Positions 57,958 to 64,000 of a stretch of DNA of 64,000 nt are shown here, one piece after another. The stretch is from an uncultured Bacillota bacterium (lineage in GTDB: Bacteria > Bacillota > Clostridia > Christensenellales > QAND01): the NCBI GenBank assembly GCA_905188085.1, contig CAJJKN010000007.1:1-64000 (forward strand), written 5' to 3'. The first letter of the stretch is position 1. Each line of letters opens with the position of its first letter. Under the pieces are notes generated by a model. That model did not search any database. It had not been told where the DNA came from and saw only the letters and a program-made list of their open reading frames with translations. A program made the position numbers and the translations under genes.

Positions 57958-60935
57958 TCTACGGATTTTAGCGATTCCACCATATCGATTTTTTTCAGTT
58001 TATGGCTCATCACCACGCTGACCAGCAGCGCAAAGCTCAATGTCAGCAGCGCGCTGAATCCGTAACTCATCGGCAAAATTTGCCTGCCAAAACGCATTAT
58101 TTCAATCTCCACCGTCTTCATTATATATAGATGCAATGCGTCGCCCAGGAAAAACCCTATGAAGATGCCCAACAAACTCAGCCACAGGTTTTCTCTGAAT
58201 ACATAGAGGTTCACTTCTTTTCTCGTAAAGCCCAGCACCTTCAGCGTCGCAATTTCCCGCACACGCTCACTGATGTTGATGTTTGTCAAGTTATACAATA
58301 CCACAAACGCCAAGAGCCCGGCAGAAAGGATGAGCACAACCACCACCGCCATCATGTTATCCACCGTCTCTTGAAACATGCGGATCGTCTCTGTATTGCT
58401 TGTCACCTGCGTAATGTTTTCCTTTTCCAACAACGTGGCGCGCAGGTTTTGCTCAAAGGCGGCGTCCGTGCTGTCGGTCTTTAGATAGATCTGGTTGTAT
58501 ACCACCGGTTCTCCGTATACCTGACGGTAGGTTTCCGGCGAAAGATACGCGTAATGATACAGATAATGCTCCGCCACGTCCTGCACTTTCACCGCGCGCC
58601 AGCCCTCGTCCGTTTCGATTTCCATCACGTCTCCCGGCTGCAAATTTAACACCTGCGCCATTTTATCCGTAATCACGGCGCTACCATCTTCCAACATAAG
58701 CGGCGTTTGCGTCTTTTTCTGTTTTAACACCACCCAATTGTTTAGCAATTTTGGTTCCTCCGGCACGGTAATATACACATCACAGGTTTCTTCGCCGCCC
58801 TGCTTGCGCACTTTCTCGCTCTTGTTATACAGCGCCGCCGCGTCCGTTACGCCCTGCTGCTGTTTTACGGTTTGTACACAGCGGGCCACCTGCTCTGTGG
58901 TCAGGTCGCTTTTCATCGTCACAATATCCTGATATTGATAAATCTCCTGAAACTGCTTGGTCGCCACGGTGGAAATACTATCCCTAATGCCAAAACCTAT
59001 CAGCAATAGCGCCGTACACCCCGCAATGCCAAAGACCGTCATACATAAGCGTTTTTTATAGCGAAACAGGTTGCGCGCCGTTACCTTGCCGGAAAAACTC
59101 AGCCGCTTCCAGAAAAACTTTACCCGCTCCAGCAAAATCCGCTTGCCGATTTTCGGCGCCTTGGGCCGCATCAATTCGCTCGGCTTGTGCGACAGGCTGC
59201 TTACACACGCCCACAGCGTGGCCAAAATCGTCGTGCCCACCGCCATGGCCACGCTTATGGTCGCCAAATCCATATACAGCGGCTTATACAGTTTAGGAAT
59301 GTTGTATATACTATTATATGCATCAAAAATTACCTGCGGAAACAACTGCATCCCCAAAGCCACGCCAATCACACTGCCCAATAAACTGGCAGTCAGCGCA
59401 TAAATCAAATATTTACCCGCGATCACCGCTTTGCCGTAACCCAGGGCCTTGCATACGCCCATATTGTTTCGCTGTTCGTCCACCATGCGCGTCATCGTCG
59501 TTAAACATACCAACGCCGCCACCAGGAAGAAAAATGCCGGGAACACGTTGGCAATGGCCTGCATGCGGTCTGCGGAAAAGCTGTATTCCACAAAGCCCAC
59601 GTTTGTGTTTCTGTCCAGCACATACCATTTCAATTCCGGCAAATCCGCTACATCCTGCCTGGCTTCCAAAATTTTTTCCCAGGCATCGTCCAGTTCCTTT
59701 TCCGCTTTTTTGCGGTTTGCATCCAAGGTCTTTTGCCCGCTTTCCAGCTGCTTTTTCGCATTTTTCAGCTGCGTCTGTGCCTCTGTCAGCTGCGCTTTCC
59801 CCTGTTTTATCTGCTCTATCCCTGCCTTCATGGTTTGCAGCTGCGCTTCCGTTTGGGCAATTTGTTCCGGCGTCATATACGCTTTGCCCTGCTCAAATTG
59901 TGACAACGCACTGTCATACTGCGCCTGTTTTTCCGCTATCCAGCCATCTACCTGCGAAAGCTTCGTAAACGAACCATCCACCTGCGCCAAAAAAGCATTT
60001 ACGTTTTTTTTCCAAGTTTTTTTGTTTTTCTCCAGCTCGGCTTTGCCGCTGTCTATCTTGGCCTGCGCTTTATCCAGTTCGCGGTTTGTCTTTTTCTTCG
60101 CCTCTCTGTATTCCTTTTCCGCATCGGAAAGCTCGTCCTTCGCCTTTTGAATCACATCCGTCTGCCAGTTGTCTGCCTGTTTTTCGCCCAGCGCTTCCAG
60201 CTTGGATTTTGCCGGCGCCACCGCGTCTTCATACGCGTTGTCGTAACACATCAATGGCTTTGCTCCCTGTATGGTCAACACCACCTGCGTATATCGTTCC
60301 AGCGCAAACGCCTGCTTTGGCACCAGTATAAAGCCGGATACCATGCCATTTCCGATGTTAGAGCTATCCCGGGAGGTACCGGTATACAGCGGCGAATTGG
60401 CAAACCCCACCACCGCCACACTGTCATATTTCAACGTATCCGAAAGCGGGTCTTCCGTACCGCTTTGTAAAACGATCCTGTCTCCCAGCTGCACTCCTTT
60501 GTGTTTTAATCTCGTATCTGCCAAGCATTCGTCTGCCGATTGCGGCATCCGCCCTTCTGTCAGCAGCGGGCGGTTGATGTCGTTTTCTGTGTCCTTTTGC
60601 GCACCCTCCGGCAAAGAATAGAGCTTTACCACCAGGTTTTTCTCTTCCACGGCTGCCAACACATCCGCCGTATATCCGGCTTCCAAGCCCTCTATACCGT
60701 CCGTCTTTTGGATTTTCTCCAAATCCTCCTGTTCAAACCCCACGGTGGACAGCAATTGTATATCCATCATATTCTGTTCGTCAAAATAGCGGTCGGCCGC
60801 CATACGCATGTCCGGGCTGCTGGCTCGAATGCCGGCAAAAAACGAAGCGCCGATGCCGCAAATCAGAAAAATGGAAAAAAAGCGTCCTAGCGTACGCCGA
60901 ATTTCCCTTGCCGTGTCTTTTTGGATCGCTTTCAT
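57954..60935 (-). CDS. FtsX/MacB-like ABC transporter permease with long coiled coil
   Basis: 993 residues. An N-terminal helix (about 15-35) is followed by an extracytoplasmic MacB-like region and a predicted coiled coil (about 255-425, rich in K, E, Q; AQAKIDSGKAELEKNKK). Then come FtsX-type blocks (about 450-620 and 830-990) with conserved loops near VNLYVFRENLWLSLLGIF. Such permeases move lipids or peptides or transmit force to wall hydrolases. It lies six bases after its ATPase. Confidence 0.87.
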   Translation of the reverse strand: MKAIQKDTAREIRRTLGRFFSIFLICGIGASFFAGIRASSPDMRMAADRYFDEQNMMDIQLLSTVGFEQEDLEKIQKTDGIEGLEAGYTADVLAAVEEKNLVVKLYSLPEGAQKDTENDINRPLLTEGRMPQSADECLADTRLKHKGVQLGDRIVLQSGTEDPLSDTLKYDSVAVVGFANSPLYTGTSRDSSNIGNGMVSGFILVPKQAFALERYTQVVLTIQGAKPLMCYDNAYEDAVAPAKSKLEALGEKQADNWQTDVIQKAKDELSDAEKEYREAKKKTNRELDKAQAKIDSGKAELEKNKKTWKKNVNAFLAQVDGSFTKLSQVDGWIAEKQAQYDSALSQFEQGKAYMTPEQIAQTEAQLQTMKAGIEQIKQGKAQLTEAQTQLKNAKKQLESGQKTLDANRKKAEKELDDAWEKILEARQDVADLPELKWYVLDRNTNVGFVEYSFSADRMQAIANVFPAFFFLVAALVCLTTMTRMVDEQRNNMGVCKALGYGKAVIAGKYLIYALTASLLGSVIGVALGMQLFPQVIFDAYNSIYNIPKLYKPLYMDLATISVAMAVGTTILATLWACVSSLSHKPSELMRPKAPKIGKRILLERVKFFWKRLSFSGKVTARNLFRYKKRLCMTVFGIAGCTALLLIGFGIRDSISTVATKQFQEIYQYQDIVTMKSDLTTEQVARCVQTVKQQQGVTDAAALYNKSEKVRKQGGEETCDVYITVPEEPKLLNNWVVLKQKKTQTPLMLEDGSAVITDKMAQVLNLQPGDVMEIETDEGWRAVKVQDVAEHYLYHYAYLSPETYRQVYGEPVVYNQIYLKTDSTDAAFEQNLRATLLEKENITQVTSNTETIRMFQETVDNMMAVVVVLILSAGLLAFVVLYNLTNINISERVREIATLKVLGFTRKEVNLYVFRENLWLSLLGIFIGFFLGDALHLYIMKTVEIEIMRFGRQILPMSYGFSALLTLSFALLVSVVMSHKLKKIDMVESLKSVE

Positions 60936-60941
60936 CGCTTT

Positions 60942-61643
60942 TCACCACTCAATCTGGTCCACGCTCAACGGCGCGGGGTTCACGCGCTGCTCTGTCACCT
61001 GTCCGTTTTTCACGCGGATCACCCTGTCTCCCATGGGCACAATGCTGCTGTTATGCGTAATGATGATCACAGTCATCCCCGTCTCTCTGCATGTCTGCTG
61101 CAACAGCGCCAAAATCTGCCGCCCGGTGCCGGAATCCAGCGCGCCTGTCGGCTCATCACAAAGCAACAGCTTCGGGTTTTTGGCAAGCGCACGTGCAATG
61201 GCTACGCGCTGCTGTTCCCCGCCGCTCATCTGTGCAGGAAAATGATCCATCCTGTCCGCCAGGCCCACCTGTTTTAGCGTTTGGACCGGGTCGAAATGAT
61301 CTTTGCAAATTTCCGTGGCCAATTCCACGTTTTCCAGCGCAGTCAAATTTTGCACCAGGTTATAAAACTGAAAAATAAACCCGATTTCGTTTCGCCGATA
61401 CATCGTCAATTGCCGGTCAGAAAACGATTCGATGTGCTGCCCGTCCACCATAATGGTGCCGGAGGTTGGGCTGTCCATGCCGCCCAACAGGTTTAACACC
61501 GTGCTTTTCCCTGCGCCCGAAGGCCCTACCACCACACACAGTTCACCCTTTTCCACCTCAAAATTTATCCCGGAAAGCGCCTTGGTTTCCACTTCGCCCG
61601 TCACATATATTTTTTCCACGTCTTTCAGTTCCACAAATGCCAT
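60942..61643 (-). CDS. ABC transporter ATP-binding protein (MacB/LolD-like)
   Basis: 233 residues. Walker A VGPSGAGKSTVLNLL, Q-loop IGFIFQFYNLV, signature MSGGEQQRVAIARAL, Walker B LLLCDEPTGALD, His switch IITHNSSI. It pairs with the 993-residue permease. The operon has a promoter at 61726-61755. Confidence 0.94.
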   Translation of the reverse strand: MAFVELKDVEKIYVTGEVETKALSGINFEVEKGELCVVVGPSGAGKSTVLNLLGGMDSPTSGTIMVDGQHIESFSDRQLTMYRRNEIGFIFQFYNLVQNLTALENVELATEICKDHFDPVQTLKQVGLADRMDHFPAQMSGGEQQRVAIARALAKNPKLLLCDEPTGALDSGTGRQILALLQQTCRETGMTVIIITHNSSIVPMGDRVIRVKNGQVTEQRVNPAPLSVDQIEW

Positions 61644-61725
61644 TGTTTTCTCCCTTTATTCCGCGCTTTTCCGTTCTTCTGCACGCGCAATTTTTCCTTA
61701 GTTGTTTTCCTGTTCCCTTTACTTT

Positions 61726-61755
61726 AGATTAGCGGTTTACCCGCCGGTTTGTCAA
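61726..61755 (-). promoter_or_regulatory. Promoter for the FtsX-like ABC operon
   Basis: TTGACA (61750-61755), an 18-base spacer and TAATCT (61726-61731) on the minus strand. Confidence 0.6.
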
Positions 61756-61848
61756 ATCCTTTTCCGTTTCATTTTATACCGATTTTCTCCCGGCTATCCC
61801 CCGGCTGGTCGTTTGGTTTTTTCGTTTTTACGCCTGAAATCCCTTTTG

Positions 61849-61877
61849 TTGCTAGATCAAAAAAAACAGGTTATACT
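61849..61877 (+). promoter_or_regulatory. Promoter for the glycosylphosphotransferase gene
   Basis: TTGCTA (61849-61854), 17-base spacer, TATACT (61872-61877), 44 bases before the ATG; SD AAAGGAG. Confidence 0.7.
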
Positions 61878-61920
61878 AATATTACCTTTTTAACGATGTT
61901 ACATTTAAAGGAGCAGCTGG

Positions 61921-63285
61921 ATGAGCCCCCGTTTTTTAGACTATAAAAAAGCGATTTTATCAGCGATCAGCGCAGTGAACCTCTTGGCCATGGTAGGTAT
62001 TTTTGCCTTTACATGGTTTCATTTTTATTTGTATCAAATTGGTGCTCCGTTTTATTATCGCTATGGAAACTGGCTGTTCTTTTTCATTTACGGCATTTCT
62101 TTGTACGCCATCACCAGCGTTTTGGGCGGCTATCGCATCGGCCGTCTACGCTGTTCCGAAATCATCTATTCCAATTTTCTTTCGCTGGCGCTTGCCAATG
62201 TGTTTACCTTTTTCATCATGGCGCTCATTGCGCGGTTCTGGCTGCCGGCCGGCCCCATTTTAATCATGACATTGGTGGAATATGCCGTGGTTGTCATCTG
62301 GTCTCTGTTTTCCAGCCGGCTGTATCATTCCGTTTATCCGCCGCGCCGCATGCTTTTGGTTTCCGGCAGCAACACCTCCGAGCATTTGATCGATAAGATG
62401 AACAAACGCCCGGATAAATACGAAATTCGGGAATGTATCGACGCCGATACCGAAATTCATCTGCTGCGCCAAAAAATTGATGAATACGATGCCATCGTCA
62501 TCTGCGATGTGGGTGCGCAAATGCAGGAGCTTTTGATCAACTATTGTTTCCGCGTCAACAAGCGGTTTTATCTGGTCCCCACCATCGAACATATCATCAT
62601 CGCCAACGCCTCCAAAGTGCATCTGTTTGATACGCCGCTTTTGCTGTGCCGCAACCAGGGGTTGCAGCCCGAGCAGCGGTTTGCCAAGCGTGCGTTGGAT
62701 CTGTTTGTTTCCTCGCTGGGCATTTTGGTCATGTCTCCTTTTATGCTCATCATCGCCCTTTGCATCTATGCCTATGACCGTGGGCCCGTTTTGTTCAAGC
62801 AGGAGCGTTTGACCTTGGGCGGCAGGGTTTTCACCCTGTATAAATTCCGCAGCATGGTGGTGGATGCCGAAAAGGACGGCATCGCCCGCCTTGCCAGCAA
62901 AAATGATGTGCGCATCACGCCGATCGGCAAAATCATCCGCGCCATCCGCTTTGATGAATTGCCGCAGCTTTTCAATATTTTCAAAGGCGATATGTCTTTG
63001 GTAGGCCCCCGGCCGGAACGGCCGGAGATTGCAGAGGAATATGCCTCCACCCTGCCAAACTTTTCCTATCGGTTGAAAACAAAAGCCGGGCTCACCGGCT
63101 ATGCCCAGGTGATGGGCAAATACAACACCACCCCGCAGGACAAGCTCCTACTGGATCTTATGTATATCGAAAACTATTCGTTTTTGTTGGATATCCGCAT
63201 CCTGCTGATGACGGTAAAGATTTTCCTCATGCCGGACAGCACAGAGGGCGTAGACGAATCCAACCCCACCAACGAAGAAAAATAA
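61921..63285 (+). CDS. Polyprenyl glycosylphosphotransferase (WcaJ/EPS type)
   Basis: 454 residues: five transmembrane helices with a CoA-binding-like domain (to about 260), then the bacterial sugar transferase domain (about 260-450): FKQERLTLGGRVFTLYKFRSM (split), VGPRPERPEIAEEY, KAGLTGYAQVMGKY. It transfers a sugar phosphate to undecaprenyl phosphate to start a surface polysaccharide. No other polysaccharide genes are present to its right in the window. Confidence 0.94.
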   Translation: MSPRFLDYKKAILSAISAVNLLAMVGIFAFTWFHFYLYQIGAPFYYRYGNWLFFFIYGISLYAITSVLGGYRIGRLRCSEIIYSNFLSLALANVFTFFIMALIARFWLPAGPILIMTLVEYAVVVIWSLFSSRLYHSVYPPRRMLLVSGSNTSEHLIDKMNKRPDKYEIRECIDADTEIHLLRQKIDEYDAIVICDVGAQMQELLINYCFRVNKRFYLVPTIEHIIIANASKVHLFDTPLLLCRNQGLQPEQRFAKRALDLFVSSLGILVMSPFMLIIALCIYAYDRGPVLFKQERLTLGGRVFTLYKFRSMVVDAEKDGIARLASKNDVRITPIGKIIRAIRFDELPQLFNIFKGDMSLVGPRPERPEIAEEYASTLPNFSYRLKTKAGLTGYAQVMGKYNTTPQDKLLLDLMYIENYSFLLDIRILLMTVKIFLMPDSTEGVDESNPTNEEK

Positions 63286-63297
63286 TCATTTTCATCA

Positions 63298-63323
63298 AAA
63301 AAAGGCCTTTCGGCCTTTTTTTG
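63298..63323 (+). terminator. Intrinsic terminator after the glycosylphosphotransferase
   Basis: AAAAAGGCC (63299-63307) pairs with GGCCTTTTT (63312-63320), loop TTTC, T run. Confidence 0.9.
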
Positions 63324-63455
63324 TTTTTCAATCATCTTTTTACATGCCATCGTTTTTTCCATAACACGCCCAACCGATGGCAAACCGGGCGGACGCGCTT
63401 TCCAAACGGGCGGCTGTGTCTTTATGCGCCGCGGATTGCTGCTTTGATAACGCGG

Positions 63456-64000
63456 TCATCGGCTGCCAAACAGCGGTTTCTTTTCCGGCACGGGCACTTT
63501 TAACAGCACAGCAATCAAAATGCTTGGGATTGTAATCAGCAAAAGCAGCATAGCCCCGTTTCCCGCAATGCGCGGCAGTTGGAGCATCGGGCCAAACAGC
63601 AGCACGGCGCCGAAAAAGCCCCGCACCGAAACGGCGCTGAGAACACCATGCAGCAGGTTCATCGGCTGGCTTGCTTTTATCACACCGGCAAGGCTGACGA
63701 TGCCGACAGTCAAATACATCACAAGATCCTTTTGCGCATGGTTAAGGCCAAAGTACGGTGCTGCGAAAAATGCGGCAAGGCAGCCCAGAAAAATTGCGAT
63801 GCTGTTGGGCAAGGCGGAACGGAGCGCGCTTCCAAGGAAAGTCCCCTCCACCTTATGGTCATTGCGTTCAAAGGACATGAAAAAGGCAGGGAACGCTTCG
63901 ATCACAACATCTATCAGTGTAATTTGAATAGGGATGAACGGAAATTCCGTATTCAGCTGCAAACACAGCATGCTTAAAAGCACCGAATAAATGGTTTTGA
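63456..64000 (-). CDS. P-type cation-translocating ATPase, C-terminal fragment
   Basis: The frame stays open to the right edge; a GTG at 63983 is internal, since the codons before it read KTIYSV in frame. The visible 180 residues are the last transmembrane helices of a P-type ATPase: FPFIPIQITLIDVVIEAFPAF and FMSFERN are conserved in the HAD-IC group (CtpE-like). The DKTG phosphorylation site and nucleotide domain lie beyond the window. Cation specificity cannot be judged. Confidence 0.88.
   Translation of the reverse strand, partial: KTIYSVLLSMLCLQLNTEFPFIPIQITLIDVVIEAFPAFFMSFERNDHKVEGTFLGSALRSALPNSIAIFLGCLAAFFAAPYFGLNHAQKDLVMYLTVGIVSLAGVIKASQPMNLLHGVLSAVSVRGFFGAVLLFGPMLQLPRIAGNGAMLLLLITIPSILIAVLLKVPVPEKKPLFGSR

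Noticed and set aside
63456..63983. A complete 175-residue membrane protein
   Set aside because: The frame stays open past its apparent start to the window edge and matches only the C-terminal part of P-type ATPases, so it is a partial gene.
1..64000. CRISPR array, prophage or insertion sequence
   Set aside because: No regularly spaced repeats, transposase, integrase or phage structural gene was seen; the only large repeat is the in-frame duplication at 49.9-51.2 kb.

Overview
The window comes from the chromosome of an endospore-forming anaerobic member of the Bacillota, most probably class Clostridia. Evidence for sporulation: sigH, the spore-cortex amidase cwlD, a complete gerA-type germinant-receptor operon (gerAA-AB-AC plus a small fourth gene) and a SpoIID/LytB-domain protein. 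Evidence for Clostridia: the SCIFF ranthipeptide with its radical-SAM maturase, ThyX instead of ThyA, the long single-chain PurL, and a T-box RNA controlling cysteine genes. The genus cannot be named from the sequence. Nearly every gene is an ordinary chromosomal gene with a clear Shine-Dalgarno (SD) sequence, and many are joined by ATGA or TAATG overlaps. No phage, insertion sequence, CRISPR array or plasmid gene was seen.

Region 1-9.7 kb (all minus strand). Reading right to left: a sigma-A promoter and Cys-specific T-box leader, cysE, cysS, gcvT, a DUF1461-type membrane protein, tsaD, an intergenic region with a cluster of DnaA boxes, cwlD, mrnC, thyX, rlmB, yacP/rae1, sigH, then tRNA-Gly(CCC) and the start of tuf. 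This is close to the Bacillus cysE-cysS-mrnC-rlmB-yacP-sigH neighbourhood. Region 9.8-13.3 kb: a murG-type glycosyltransferase followed by an unusual HEAT-THUMP-methyltransferase (plus), then a small membrane-anchored protein (minus). Region 13.4-17.1 kb (minus): a Spo0E-like small protein, cdaA, cdaR (c-di-AMP synthesis) and an FAD-dependent oxidoreductase placed just behind a terminator hairpin. Region 17.3-21.3 kb (minus): the germinant-receptor operon, ending in a previously unlisted 50-residue two-helix protein. Region 21.4-29.3 kb: fucU and two tandem small lipoproteins (plus), a permuted NlpC/P60-like protein with degV, an ABC exporter (minus), and glpK (plus).

Region 29.7-33.9 kb (minus): cysK, then an operon of a Crp/Fnr regulator with a NitT/TauT/SsuABC-type transporter, carrying a strong palindrome just downstream of its promoter. 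Region 34-37.5 kb: pyruvate carboxylase (plus, TTG start). Region 37.8-46.8 kb (minus): three accessory genes (acyltransferase 3, cyclase-family hydrolase, zinc-dependent dehydrogenase), each broken by one frameshift at a short homopolymer, while the housekeeping genes between them, purL and glmS, are intact. Region 47.2-57.9 kb: a DEDDh exonuclease, a GNAT acetyltransferase overlapping an HD-domain hydrolase tail to tail, a 1464-residue SpoIID/LytB protein with SH3 and GBS-Bsp-like repeats containing an almost identical 663-bp tandem duplication, the SCIFF pair, a MATE exporter, a metallo-beta-lactamase-fold hydrolase and a DUF1653 protein. Region 57.9-64 kb: an FtsX/MacB-like ABC transporter, a polyprenyl glycosylphosphotransferase, and the C-terminal part of a P-type ATPase running off the end.

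The points I consider most worth following are the small two-helix gene of the germination operon, the duplicated SpoIID/SH3/GBS wall protein, the HEAT-THUMP-methyltransferase, the two different Crp-type palindromes, the DnaA-box cluster and the frameshift cluster.
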